Positions 27,993 to 41,207 of a stretch of DNA of 64,000 nucleotides are shown here, piece by piece. Both the position numbers and the translations under genes were made by a program. Within the stretch, counting starts at the first letter, position 1. The number at the start of each line of letters is the position of its first letter. This DNA comes from Lathyrus oleraceus (taxonomy: Eukaryota; Streptophyta; Magnoliopsida; Fabales; Fabaceae). The stretch is taken from contig NC_066581.1 in NCBI RefSeq assembly GCF_024323335.1, positions 182,211,330-182,275,329 on the forward strand, read 5' to 3'. The notes below the pieces were generated by a model. The model had not been told where the DNA came from. It saw only the letters and a list, made by a program, of their open reading frames with translations, and did no database searches.

Positions 27993-29591
27993 TTAGGATT
28001 TTGATCTTGTATTTGATTCCTTCCCAGCCTTTTCTTCTTCCTTCTCCAGGTTACAGATAAGAACTTCTAAAGCTTCTTTTCTGGCCTTGGCCACCCTTAT
28101 ACCATTGTCCAATTCCTTGCAGGTCTCTTTCAGTTGGTCAATCAAGCTTCCTTTAGCTGTAGACTTCCTTCTGGCAGATGTCATGACATCATTGACATGA
28201 CTTCCCTCAAACAGCTTGTAATGGATGGACAGAGGGGATTTTCTCCTGCTTGGGATGTCACTTGTGCTCAGAATCCCTGGTTGTTGGCTTAGGATAATGC
28301 CACAAATAAGGGAGGGGAAGGCAATGGGTAACTTCACAACATTTGTAGAAGCATGTTTAATGGTTTGTTCAAATATGAACTTGCCAAAATCATAGTTAAC
28401 CCTTGTTCCAATAGCATGAATGATTCTTCCAAGATTGATGGAGATAGTAGAGGCATGATTAGTAGGAATCCAATTAGCTGAGCCAATCTTGTGCAAGATG
28501 GCATATTTAACACTGAGTTTTCCAACTGATAAGTGATTTCTACTAGGCCATTCCTTAACTTGGCCAGCTGTGATAGCCCTACAGACCTCATTGTCTGTGG
28601 TTTCTAGGTCTACTCCTCCATCCATTCCTCTTCCTAGGAACTTGTTGATGACACTTAGTGAGAATTTTACACATTTGCCTCTTACAAATACCTTTCAAAA
28701 CTCCCTGCTGTTCTCATCATGAATATCCTCAGGGATATTAACAATAAACTCTTTAACCAACCCCTCGTAACATTGGGGTAGAGTTACCACAGTCTTCATG
28801 AGTCCAGCATTTTTGATCAGCTCAATAACCTCTATTACCTCTACAGCTTCTTGTCCAAGTTCTCTTTCAATGGCTACTCTTCTCTGAATGAGATGTTTCC
28901 ACTTTGCTGCTCCATCTTCCAAATGAAAGGAGATATTGTCTAGATGGACAGCAGCAGCCTTGCCAGGAGATTTCTGAACAGCCTGCCTTTTTGCAGGGGA
29001 GATGTCTGGGACATCGTCTTTAACATCCTCCTCAGAATCAGAGTTGTGTCTTTCTTTTCTTTTTCCAACCTCAACCTTGCTCCAGGGTTTTGAGGGTCCT
29101 ACTCCTGCAGTCTTTTTCACTCTAGCAGCTCTTATTTTATCCATACATTTTCCTTTCTTAGTTCTCAGTTTCTCAGCTATGCTAGGTTTAACCAGATGAA
29201 CCAGAGGATCATATTCTCCTTCAGTGCTTTCTTCCTCCAGATCAATAATATTTTCTTGAGGCACATTTTGTTTCTTGCTAGGTAGGGTTTTACCTAGAGA
29301 GCAAAGCCCTTCAGCAGCCACCTCTTTTTCTGATCTAGATGAATCATCATCTTTATCAGCATGGGGTTCTCTCTCAGGAGAGGGTTCCCTTCTGGACAGA
29401 GGGGTAGAGACCCCTTCAACTTTATGTCCTTCACTCAGTATTCTAGTAACCAGTCTCCTTATAGCGCGATCAGTGTAATACATGTCTTTAGGTAGAGAGG
29501 AGTTACCAGAGGTATTACCTTGCTTATTTCCAGCATTGGAGGAGGTACCTGTGGTGTCGCCCGGTATCATGCACAGAGGAGTGACGTCCAT
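27993..29591 (-). pseudogene. SIRE-1 env-like ORF
   Basis: Two stretches (28695-29591, 298 codons; 27993-28625, 210 codons) are in the same frame, separated by one TGA at 28695-28697 plus open sequence containing KCVKFSLSVINKFLGRG. Together they form a protein of about 530 residues. The N-terminal half is low complexity, charged and rich in Ser, Lys and Glu, with nuclear-type basic clusters; the C-terminal half carries the conserved plant retroelement region (FIVNIPEDI, SVINKFLGRG, GVDLETTDNEVCRAITA) and a coiled-coil-like end (KETCKELDNGIRVAKARKEALEVLICNLEKEEE). I recognise this as the env-like or plant-transposon protein of legume SIRE/Athila elements. I see no convincing signal peptide or transmembrane segment, so an envelope role is doubtful. 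Confidence 0.8.
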
Positions 29592-29715
29592 TATGTCTTC
29601 ATCTACAAACCAGATGACGATGGATGTTGAGACATGTTGTAGGACTTTTGAGAAAGGTTTCTTTGCCCTAGCTGAGCTTTTCTTAGAAGTTGAATGGAAA
29701 TGGCAGTTGCTGAGT

Positions 29716-30585
29716 TTAGGTAGCGTGTGCTAAGGGAATAGATATTGTTTTCAAAGCTAGGGAATGATTTATCATTAATGTGGCTCTTTCTTTTAAAAAG
29801 GCAGACATTTTTTTATTTCTTTTATTTTTTCTTTTTAATTGCCATAATTTCTCAAGAGTCCAAATCCCTAATTTCCCTTCCTCATATTCAATTTTACCCA
29901 AATTCCTTGCAAGCTCGTCTGCTAGTTCTAGTCCAAACTCTTGACTTCTGAATTTGTCTTTCACACATTTCCTAATGGAGTAACAATAGCTAGAACAGTA
30001 TTTTGTCCATCTGTGTTGAATCTGATTTTTGGACCTGGCTTCAGCATTCAGGAAGTCATAATACAATGTTATGACATCATGTGTAACATTGTCTGTAAAC
30101 AGTAATAGGTTCATCCAACCTAGTTGAGCCCAACTGCTATCATCTTCTATACCTTTCACAGGTGTCACCCAAATCTTCTCCATATCGTCTTTGGCCTTTT
30201 TGCACAGAGTCCTTTGTGGCTTAGTCCCAACAGTTCCATTCTCCCTGTGACTGGTCAAATGTCCACCTGTTTGGTCTACCCTCTCAGTTTTTTGAGCCAT
30301 CATAACCTTTTCTCCTCTGGGCTTCTGGTGTGACATCTTTGTGTGACATTTTCCCCAGCCTTGTTTTTCATCACTCTTGAGGGCATCTGTACTCACCCAA
30401 TACTTTAACGGACAATCCAATTGAGAGCTCCATATGTAGCAATTGTCTTTGGTCCTGATTCCTCTCATAATTACTTCACTCTTTATGTCAAGGATTTGAC
30501 ATTCAGTTTTGGTGAAGTTAACATTCAGACCTTGATCACATAGTTGGCTAATGCTTATGAAGTTAACATCCTTAGTACTCTAAGG
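29716..30585 (-). pseudogene. SIRE-1 chimeric remnant: GAG-pre-integrase piece fused to an unrecognised sequence
   Basis: The frame is open from the junction at 30580 down to 29716. Its first ~45 codons (SISQLCDQGLNVNFTKTEC, then RGIRTKDNCYIW) are the copia GAG-pre-integrase region that normally precedes integrase. After YIW the sequence is not integrase: about 230 residues follow that I cannot identify (WVTPVKGIEDDSSWAQLGW, YCSSYCYSIRKCVKDK). Integrase, RT and RNase H are therefore deleted and this frame now runs towards the env-like ORF. The unidentified part may be the N-terminal section of the env-like gene or a foreign piece. The Met at 30468 is internal. Confidence 0.6.
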
Positions 30586-33500
30586 GAGCCCTTTTTACAA
30601 ATGTTGTAAGGTAGGTTGGTATTTGTGAAAAATATATGTGCAAACATGATTGGGGAGATGAGAAAAGAATATATAATTTATTTACAATTTTGTGTTTGAA
30701 TAGATAAACCCATTTCCTACGTACCATCTTAAAAAAAAGAGTATTATCAAAACCTCGTAGTTCGGGGTAAAAATCTCAAAAAGAAGTTGGTGAATTAATT
30801 GGTCAAAAGCCTTAAGGTCTTTTGTTATCAAAGGGAGAAAACTCAACCTAAAACCACAAATCCACCATGTGAGGAGAGCTTCAACATGCTAGTAAGGGGT
30901 TAACCCTATAATAAGTATGGAAGACTTATAGTCCATCACTAAGGATACAGGTGAGTATTATATCAACCTCTAAGATAACTCAAACCTAATAGCTAATGTT
31001 TATGAAAAGCTTTAACATAAATGGTCATTGGAACCATAAAAACAATTGAGTGAGTTGTATTTACAAATGAAAAGTATTCACAAAATAAGGTCTAAGTTGA
31101 CTTAAGATTCAATTCAAAATAAGTGTTATGAAAAGAGTTTGAAAAATCAAAGGCATAGTGCCTAGGTTTCTAGTTTTGAAAGCAATGTTAATGTTTGCAC
31201 AAAAGTTTGTCTTGGGTTAGAGTGGAGAGAAGAAGAGAATGGCTAGATCCTAAACATGCAAAGATGAGGGAAGAGAAATAAAACCACTTGGAGTTCCCTT
31301 CTTTAGATCATAAAGATGATCCAAGTTGCTCCTTTCCTTTGGAATTAGCAAGCAATAAGCAAATGACTCAAGTAATCAAGCAAATATTCAATCAAGCTCC
31401 TAGGAATCTTCCAATTGGCTTTTGTATCTCTTATCTTGAATTGTCCATGACAATGGTTCTTCTACTTGGCTCAAGTTTGGGATCCCTAGCACACCAGAAC
31501 ACACAAATCAAAAAGTTCCACAATGCAATAGAAAGAATGGACAAAAGTGAGTTTAGAATTAGGATCCTTTCAATTCATCTTCAAGATTAAGCATTCTAAA
31601 GGCAGGAGGCCTAGTTGCTCTTTAACAATTTTAGCATTCTAAAGGCGTGAGGCCTAGTTTCTCTTCAAACTCCGTTTAGCATAGGTAAGGTCCTAAATCT
31701 AAGTCCTTTCTCCATTTGCATTGGTTTCACACAAAACAAAACAAGCAAAAGGCAATAGTATATACACAATAATGTGCTCAAGTGAGCAAAAGGAAAATTG
31801 CATTAACATAAACATGAGCTCAAGTGAGGAAAGGGAAAATACAAATGAATTAATGAGCAAGAAATTAAATTGCATTAAAGTAAATTGCAAGAATTAAATG
31901 CTTGAATTAAAAGTTAGTGATTAGTAGTTAGTATTAGTGTGCCATAAGGCAATTTAGCGCTATGTTAAGCAATCGTAAGTGGACTAATGTAGTAGTCACA
32001 CCTATATGAGGCCGGTCAATAAAACTATAGGCAACAAACACAAGTTAGAGACCATGACTAGTAAGCCAAGCTCCTACAACTTGCCATGTCAAAAGAAAAG
32101 AAGAATGATCTTGTATGGATTTAGGTTTTTTGCTTGACCAAGAAGCAACCTATCTCTAATGCAAAGCAATTTACTTGATCTTTGATAAGGATGAATTTGA
32201 TTTGAATCAAAGAAGGTTAAGCCCCTCATATGTCAAGGCTAACCACCAATCATTAACTCATTGATCAAAAAGAAAAAAGAAGAAGAAGAAGAAGAAGAAA
32301 TGGAATGTACATGATTGAAATTCAAATAACATAAGCAAACACATTGATCAAATATGAATGGAATCAACATCAATCAATGGTAAACAAAAGTCAGATGAAT
32401 CTTAGAAGTCAAGAGACAATAAAATATTTTTGGTATTTTTGGAATTAAAATAATACTTGAATTAAAATAAACAAATAAAGGTCAAACTTCAAATCCAATT
32501 CAAATCAACTTGGAAAAGTCCAATTGGATCATCATAAGTTCAACATGGTCAAACAAGGTTTGACAAAAAATTTCATCATATTTTGAAAGTAGAAACTAAT
32601 TTTAAACAATTAAAACTGAAGAGAAATAACATAATTGAACTAAAATCTCAAATAAATCTCAAATCAATTAAGAAATTGATGAGAATATTTTTCATAGATT
32701 CATCATCATTCAAAGATGTTAAGAAATTATTTTTGGCATTTTTGAATATTGGAAAGTATTTTAAATGAATTAAAAATAACCAGAAAATAGAAAATTCACA
32801 AAAAAATATTAAATGGAATCACAAAAATAAATAAAAATCACTTTTAGAAACTAGAATTTAAGAGAAAATTTTTGCAATTGGTCCCATATTTTTGTGATTC
32901 CAAATAAAGAAGTTATGAAAATTTTAAAATAATTGAGATAAAAGAAAGTTAAAACAGAAATTAAAAATCAGAAAAATCCTCAGCGCTTGGATCAGCACTC
33001 GTTAATTGACGTGGCTGATCACAAGGCTGGGAGACGCGCGTGCATGGCGAGGCTTGGTCAAACGTGTAACACAAAGATTAAATGAAAGTCATAACAATCA
33101 AGGGTCCAGATTAGATTAGAAGTAACATATCCAATAGCCATGCACTCATCCACGTGGGGACGGTGGTGGAAACCACCGTCTTCTCCGACGAGATTCACAG
33201 TTTCGGCCAAACTTGCAGGTTTTTAAACCTTCATCAAAATACATGATCCATACATCAATAGAAAGCTGGGGTGATGTACATCACCCCTGTACCCTTGGTT
33301 TCCACTCAAGATCACTATAGAGAGAGAAATCTGAGATTGAAATCTGTGGTGTTCAAACTGAACTTACTCAATTCATGAAATTAAAAGCTCAAATCATTTG
33401 TCTCTCACATGAGGACTTCAAAGGTACCAAGCAATGCAAGAAATGATCAATATACAAGGAGTTTCGAATGAAAACAGTTTGAACAACAACCTTTGAGGTG

Positions 33501-35253
33501 CAGCTTTTAATGGCACGATCTGATCCAACTCTTTGATGCAGCTTGTTCTTGAGGTAGCAAGGAAGCAAGGTTTAGGAATTGAAGTTCAAAGATCAACCAA
33601 TGAAGTTGAAAATTGAACTTAAAAATTGAAAAAGAAAACTCAGAATTCCTTTTAATGGAGGTTGGGATTTCACTTGTGCAGAACTTTAGGCGCCTTTAGG
33701 TTGCCAAATGAAGTGAAATGAAGCTTCTGTTTATAGCCAAGGGTGCTGCATTGCATGAAGAATCCGTGTGCATGTGAAGTTGGGTCCTTCATGCATGGGC
33801 CTGTACAGGCGCATGGGAGGCCCAAACTTGATTGGTTTTGCATGCTGATGATGAAACAAATGAATTTGGACGTGTACATGGCAAGGCAATGTGGTGTGCG
33901 AGAAGTTTTCACATGTTATACATAATTGGAACCAAAACTTCTCCTTTTCGAAAATACCATTTACCAAATTGAAACATAGGCATGTGGGTATTGGTTGGAA
34001 AGGTCTTGACATAAGGAAAAAATGTTATGTTGAACAAAAATCCATTTGGAGTTAGGAAAATATTGAAAACTGATCATGAAGTTCAAGGTGCAAAACATGT
34101 ATATGGAAATTTTGCCAAAATGGACCAACTTCAAGCCCTTATGTTTCAATGATGCAAGCCTCAAATGAAAAAACCTTCAACATAAAAGTTGTATATATTT
34201 TCAACACAATCAATTTGGACTTAGATTTTTCATAATTTGGATTTGTGATGATAAAGTTATGGGCACTTGAAGTTGGACTTTTTCACATTTCAATGACTTT
34301 GGTCCAAAGTGACCTATAATGTTTTGTATTATCACATGTGTTTATTTTAGGATTATGAACTTTTGTCCAACATAACAATTGAAGTATACATCTTAAACCT
34401 CCCAATTCACTTTATCCCACCTCAATAGCATGAAAAATGAAGGAGTTAGGTCCTTAGGAAGTTGACCCAAAATTAGGGTTTCAATCAAAATGACCTGTAA
34501 TGTTTTGAAATGAATGATGACCTTCCAAGTTTCAAATAGACTTTGGATGAACATTAAAGTTATTCATATGGTTCTTAATAAAATTGTATCTATTGGGGTG
34601 ATCTTCATTTGACAAACACATCAAAAGTTAAGTCTCAGTGGATTTCAAAATAGTCAGATGAATTGACTGATCAACTTCTCAAGTCCAAACTTCAAATCTT
34701 AATGAATTGATGATTGAGGACACTCACATAAGCTCATATATGCATAAAACGATGAATTAAAGAACTTCCCTTGATTGCATTTGATCTTGGGTTGAGGTTG
34801 CTTCATGAGCAAGTTACATTCAATGCACAGCTGAATTAGGGTTTCCTTGGGAAACAATCCTCAAGCCCTTTGGTTCATCTTGATCAAATTGACAAATTGA
34901 GATACTTGGGAGGCATATATGATGATTGAGAGCTTTGGGAACTATTTTCATGCTTGCTTTCACTTTCATCTGGCCATTTCAAGGGGCATAGGAGCCTCTT
35001 AAGAGCCTTGGATCACATGATTGCTCAAGCTTCAAAACAAACAAAGTTAGTGACATATTTTTGTGCTTTGGTTAGTAAAAAAAATAAGAAAAGCAATAAT
35101 ATACAATTCAAGCATGCTTGGTGGTCTCAAACCAACTCACACAAGTCCCAACCCTAGGGTTAAGGAGCCAAGATGCTATGATCCTTGAGGCAAATGCAAT
35201 ATGCAATGATATGATGCCATGAGGGATCTTAGGTTCAAAATTAGGGTCTTACA
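30580..35253 (-). mobile_element. Ogre-2 5' LTR (its 3' end lost at the SIRE-1 junction)
   Basis: From 31647 to 35253 it is collinear with 13419-17048. The minus-strand start TGTAAGACCCTAATTTTGAA is at 35253. Beyond the region shared with the other copy, 30580-31646 continues the LTR and resembles the Ogre-3 LTR at 21358-21470 (tagggagcccttttcaca, gtgcaaacatgattg). The terminal ~200 bp and the primer binding site are gone, replaced by SIRE-1 internal sequence. The flanking DNA at 35254 is the env-like ORF of Athila-1, with ccagg as the likely target-site copy. Confidence 0.8.
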
Positions 35254-36356
35254 CCAGGTGATCGTGCCACATCTCCTCGGTGATGTGGAAATCGGGAGTG
35301 GTACCTCCAAAAGGGTTAGAGGAAGAAGGTGTGGTGTATGCAGGTGATGCAGCAGGAATATCATGAGTCGGTGACTGGTCGCACCGGTCATACTCATCAT
35401 CGGTCCCCTGCCCTTCGTCCATAGGAATGTTAGGTGGAAAAGGACCGGTAAAGGGCGGAGCATCAAGATCGTATGTCTAGTTCCTCGCATGTCGCACATC
35501 TGTATGCTGAGAGCAAGGTAGGACAACACTGGGTACAGCTGAACCGTGTATCATGAGGTAGAAACCACCTTCTCGTCGCACCTTGCATAATTTCATATCT
35601 TTCAAAAACTTTAAGTTAATGGTGCGGTGAGGGTGTGGTTCCAAGATGGCTAACTCAGCGTATAGATTCAACCAATGAAAGAGATGGTTCCTCCTTTTTT
35701 AAGGATGGCAGACATATGGACCAATATGAAAGGAACAGGATTGATTCTGCGATTAGTGAGGCACCCCTGTAAAAATAGCAATTCTCAGGAATTTACTTTG
35801 TTAGAATTTTCCCGGCTAAATATAGTACATGCCAAAAGTATCTAAAAATACGTATGGTCGGGTTATGGATATTAGAAGCCAAAATTCCTTCAAAGGAAGT
35901 GACATTCACATTAGATAATTTGTTCCAAAAAGTAAATGCCTCGAGTGCCCGTTCAGTATCTAAGGGCGTCTCACAAATAGCACCATCACCATAAGGCATT
36001 CCGAGCAAACCCGCTAAAGCATCGGTAGTGTACTCGTGTTCTACGTTAAACATTCTAAAATAAACGGTACCTACCGTGCTAGCAGTGCCAAGATGGACAG
36101 TGTAAATTAGGGAACTTAAAATTTCCCTAGTGAGCCTATCGTAGGTGGGCTCTTTACTAGCAAAAATATCGTGTAATCCTAAATTATCTAGCATGTGGAA
36201 AACACTATGATATGTGCCTAGAGTGTACAAACAGTCTTCATCGACATACCTGGTAGTGAGGATCTCCTGAGTTTGCAATCTTTGCAAAATCTTGTTTTGT
36301 CGCTCACCGGGCTTTCCTCCACGAAGAGTGATGTTGTTAAACTCCATTCCGTCCAT
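35254..36356 (-). pseudogene. Athila-1 env-like ORF, distal copy (ORF-B), truncated by Ogre-2
   Basis: The intact part is 35793-36356 (187 codons). It resembles ORF-A next to it: LTREILSSLIYTVHLG against LTLEFLSSLIYEPYVG, VYFRMFNVEHEYTTDALAGLLG against INFRLFRAEYTFTHMRFCDLLG, and NIHNPTIRIFRYFWH against KIRNPAFRYFQLIIT. After 35793 the reading is shifted, resumes at 35477-35671 (ELAILEPHPHRTINLKFLKDMK) and passes a TAG before a Pro-rich, acidic tail that ends at the Ogre-2 LTR (35253). The family is the plant Athila ORF1/env-like group, whose function is unknown. A TATA-like CTATAAATA on this strand lies about 30 bp upstream of the start. Confidence 0.75.
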
Positions 36357-37174
<818 letters not shown>

Positions 37175-38393
37175 TCAATGCTCGGGATATAGTGGAGTCT
37201 CCTCGACTTCGTAGCCTCGAAGCTTTGTGATCTGGCGTCGGAGATCAACGATCTCATCATGCAGCATATAAGTCTCGATGTCGTGTGAGGCAACTGCTAC
37301 CTCGACCTGCAGGGCAACGTCAATAAGCTCTTGGCGAAGCTCGGCTATCTCCATGCGAAGCTTAACCAATTCGGATTGCATGCTCGGAGTCTGGATATTA
37401 GGATCGTTGGTATGAACTTTGATTCTGATCATGTGCAATCTTCAGTGCATCTACTGTCTTTCCCTGCCCTTCTATGGCGTAGGCCCAGTTGGCCTGATTA
37501 ATAACGCAAGTCACCTGAGGGTCAGGTAAACTGAAGTAGTGAATGGTCTCACCCTTAACTAACAACCTGTATTGATCCGGATGGAAAGAAGATCTCTTCA
37601 TCAGGCCATGATCCAGACAAAAATCAATATCCATCAAGGTGTAGCTACAATAGGACATCAGGTGAGATAGTCTTCTATCGAGTCCTATGGCTGAGGCTAT
37701 GTGAGTCATCGTGCTTACAACATGTATGGGGCTCGCGGCAGAGGGAGCATTAAGGTATAGGCTCTCGATCAAGAAAGCTCCACAGTCTACCGGGCGTGAC
37801 TGAATGGTACAATACATGAAGAAGATCTCTTCAACACTCACATGCGTATCAGGGTCACTCTTCCCCAGGAAGGTGTGGGTAATGATCAACTGGAAGTATC
37901 GGAAAGCAGGGTTGCGAATCTTGTTGGAGATCTGGGTTGAAGGGTCAGGACTACCTCCACACGTGATATCGCTCCAAAACTTCTCGACGTCTCGGCTCAG
38001 AAAGTAGCTCATGGAGAGCTCAGACGAAGCATCATAGGCAGTCTGAAAACCAAGCAAGTCACAGAAACGCATGTGGGTGAAGGTGTATTCTGCCCTAAAC
38101 AACCTGAAGTTAATGTATCCTCCATCACTGGCGTGACCAACATAAGGCTCGTAGATAAGCGAGCTCAGGAACTCCAAAGTCAGGTTCCTGTAAGTCACGT
38201 GCATAGTATTTGTATATTCATCCCACTGTAACTGATTGCACAAGTGCCTGACACTAGGCTCAATGCCTAATGCCTCCATGCATCTCGAGTCGGGATATCT
38301 GGCGGGCAACATCGAGCGCTGTGAAAGCATGGCGTATCGCTGCTCTTGAACTGGGTCACAAAATATTACTAGCATAGTGTCGATATTCTCCAT
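37175..38393 (-). pseudogene. Athila-1 env-like ORF, proximal copy (ORF-A)
   Basis: The main frame (37398-38393, 331 codons, starting MENIDTML) belongs to the Athila ORF1/env-like family; recognisable segments are EALGIEPSVRHLCNQLQW, LEFLSSLIYEPYVGHASDGG and KIRNPAFRYFQLIITHTFLGK. A one-base frameshift near 37400 leads into a second frame (37175-37436) predicting a coiled coil (SELVKLRMEIAELRQELIDV, DEIVDLRRQITKLRG), which I take as the original C-terminus. I see no strong transmembrane helix. Its start is 200-300 bp downstream of the integrase end, the usual place for the third gene of Athila elements. The molecular function is unknown. Confidence 0.8.
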
Positions 38394-38608
38394 TCCTGAA
38401 AAGTTAGATTAGAAATAGAGGACACCTGAAACCACAAATATTATAACTGTTAGTCTCCACATAGATATACATATATATATAAAACAAATAAAAATATAAA
38501 TTAAAAATAGTAAAAGTAAAGGAAAAGAAGTCATGGGTTGCCTCCCATGCAACGCTTGTTTAACGTCGTTAGCTTGACGATTCGAACTTTTTATGTTAGA
38601 GGTAGGAA

Positions 38609-39814
38609 CTGGAGGGTCGGTCAGAGTTTGGTCATGACGTTCTGTGGGTATGTCACCTCCTTGGTATTGCTTCAGTCTTTGTCCATTTACCATGAATGGA
38701 TTATAGGAGTTGTTCCGGATTTCAACTGCTTCAGATTTCAAGATTTGGACACCTCAAAAGGGTTTGTCCATCTCGAACGCAACTTACCTGGAAAAAGACG
38801 TAATCTCGAATTGAAGAGAAGAACAGAGTCTCCTATATTAAATTCTTTTTTCACGATCCTCTTGTCGTGCCAAGCTTTGGTTCTCTCCTTGTATATAACG
38901 GCATTCTCATAAGCGTTCTGGCGAAGTTCCTCCAATTTGTGAATATCAAGGATTCGCTTCTTGAGAGATGTTAGGTAATCCAAATTTAGGATCTTGAAGG
39001 CCCAATATGCCTTGTACTTGAGTTCAAAAGGTAAGTGGCATGACTTCCCGTGGATCAACTGGTACGGTGTAGTTCCAATGGGGGTCTTGTAAGCAGTTCT
39101 GTAAGCCCACAGTGCTTCTGTTAGCTTTTCAGACCAATCTTTTCTAGATATTGATACAGTTTTCTCCAAGATCTGCTTAATCTCTTTGTTGGATACTTCC
39201 ACTTGACCATTAGTCTGGGGGTGATATGGTGTTGCTACTCTGTGTTTCACTCCATATTTTCTTAGGAGTTTATTAAATATCTTGTATATAAAATGTGATC
39301 CACCATCGCTTATGACAAGTCGTGGAACTCCAAATCTGGGAAAGATATTATTCTTGAACATCTTGATGACTACTCTTGTGTCGTTGGTGGATGCGGCTAT
39401 AGCTTCTATCCACTTGGACACATAGTCAACTGCTACCAAGATGTACTTGTTTCCCAATGAAGATGGAAAAGGTCCCATGAAATCAATACCCCAAACGTCA
39501 AATAATTCTACTTCTTGGATGTTCTTCAAAGGAATTTCGTCACGTCTTGATATGTTTCCAACGCGCTGGCACCGGTCACATCGGACAATATAAGCATGGA
39601 CATCACGCCATAATGTTGGCCAATAAAGACCAGCTTGAAGGATCTTAGTGTATGTCTTGGATGTGCTTGAATGTCCACCATAGGGTGAAGAATGACAATG
39701 CTCTATGATGTTTCTGACTTCTTCTTCCGGGATGCAACGTCGAAATATGTTATCAGTTCCTCTTTTGAAAAGGAGTGGTTCGTACCAATAGAAGTGTCTT
39801 ATATCGAGCGGCAT
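38609..39814 (-). pseudogene. Athila-1 integrase
   Basis: This is a Ty3/gypsy Athila-lineage integrase. The zinc-binding region is [17 protein letters not shown]...CDRCQRVG; the catalytic residues are Asp in [10 protein letters not shown], Asp in VISDGGSHF and Glu in [12 protein letters not shown]-terminal [18 protein letters not shown] domain follows. The main frame stops at 38738, but a one-base shift there continues as EAVEIRNNSYNPFMVNGQRLKQYQGG, the normal Athila C-terminus, to about 38609. The apparent start at 39814 is an artefact of the RNase H deletion just upstream. The downstream phrase HGRQPMTSF is typical of the linker after Athila pol. Confidence 0.9.
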
Positions 39815-40028
39815 CTAGGGTTCTACTAGCGTAATATATTACGTGTAGTTTCTTATCTTTTCTTTGCCCTAAAACAGCTCTTATAGCGAAATCGCTAGCA
39901 TCACACATTATTTCGAAGGGTTTAGTCCAATCCGGGGTTTGTAGAATGGGTGCTGAAATTAATGCTTGTTTTAACTGGTTAAAGGCTTTGATGCATTTCT
40001 CATTGAAAATGAATTCAATGTCTTTCAT
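39770..40028 (-). pseudogene. Athila-1 RNase H remnant with a large internal deletion
   Basis: The frame starts MKDIEFIFNEKC and has the RNase H first strand with its catalytic Asp (MCDASDFAIRAVLGQ) up to [10 protein letters not shown]. Normally about 200 residues of RNase H and the tether to integrase follow. Instead, around 39805 the sequence passes directly into the pre-integrase segment [13 protein letters not shown] in another frame. The deletion removes most of the RNase H active site and shifts the frame, so the copy cannot encode a complete pol protein. Confidence 0.85.
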
Positions 40029-40145
40029 CAGAAGGCCGGTCAGGGGTTTTGTTATTTTAGAGAAGTCTTTTATGAAGCGTCGGTAGAAACCAGCGTGTCC
40101 AAGGAAACTACGGACTTCTCTAACTGTCTTAGGAGGGTTAAGGTT

Positions 40146-41207
40146 TTATATAACTTCTATTTTAGCTTTATCGGCCTCAATACCTCTTTCAGATATTATA
40201 TGTCCTAAAACTATGCCTTTTTTGACCATAAAGTGGCACTTCTCCCAGTTTAAAACAAGGTTAACTTCTACGCATCTCTCTAGGATTTTCTCAAGGTTAA
40301 TAAGGAAGTCTTCAAAGTCTAATCCACACACCGAGAAGTCGTCCATAAATACTTCCATGATTCCATTAAGATAATCTACAAAGATTGACATCATACAACG
40401 TTGGAAAGTAACTGGCGCATTACAGAGTCCAAACGGCATTCGTCTGTAAGCAAACGTTCCGTAGGGACAGGTAAAGGTTGTTTTCTCTTGATCCTCGGGG
40501 TGAATGGGTATTTGGAAAAATCCAGAATATCCATCAAGATAACAAAAGTAAGAGTGCCTGGAAAGACGCTCAAGCATTTGATCTATGAATGGAATGGGGA
40601 AATGGTCTTTCCTAGTTGCCTTATTGAGCTTCCTATAATCTATACACATACGCCATCCGCCTTCTATGCATTTAGCAACATGCTCTCCCTTTTCGTTCTG
40701 CACGACTGTGATGCTTCCTTTCTTGGGTACCACATGTACATGACTTACCCATTTACTATCAGAGATCTGATAGATTATACCAGCTTCCAGTAGTTTAAGG
40801 ACTTCCTTCTTTACTACCTCGCTCATCACAGGGTGGATTCTTCTCTATTGTTCTCTGGAAGGTTTTGAATCTTCCTCTAGCAAGATCTTGTGCATACACA
40901 CGGATGGGCTAATACCTTTTAAATCAGAGATGTTGTACCCTAAGGAAGAGGGGTACCTTCTTAAAACGTTCAAGAGTCGATTCGTCTCGTCTTGGTTTAA
41001 GGTGGCACTAACTATTACTGGGAGGTTCATTTCTTCATCCAAAAACTCATATCTTAGGTTCTTGGGTAGTTCCTTAAGTTCTTGGGCTGGTTTTTGAGAA
41101 TTAGGTGAAGGGTCTGGAGTAAGATCCAAACTTTTGTGAGGTTCCGTTTCCTCTAACTCGTCATCCTTTTCATTCGGGTTTGAAAATGGTTCAATCTTAG
41201 GTTCTCC
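40146..41207 (-). pseudogene. Athila-1 reverse transcriptase
   Basis: The RT core (40146-40829) shows WRMCIDYRKLNKATRKDHFP, CYLDGYSGFFQIPIHPED, GTFAYRRMPFGLCNAP and the catalytic FMDDFSVCG. The same frame extends upstream (40845-41129) through the conserved pre-RT segment ELKELPKNLRYEFLDEE and LKGISPSVCMHKILLE, interrupted by a TAG at 40845-40847. Downstream a TAA at 40146-40148 precedes in-frame sequence leading to RNase H (the FLGHAGFYRRFIKDF connection). The frame is therefore preserved and damage is by point nonsense changes. Confidence 0.9.
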
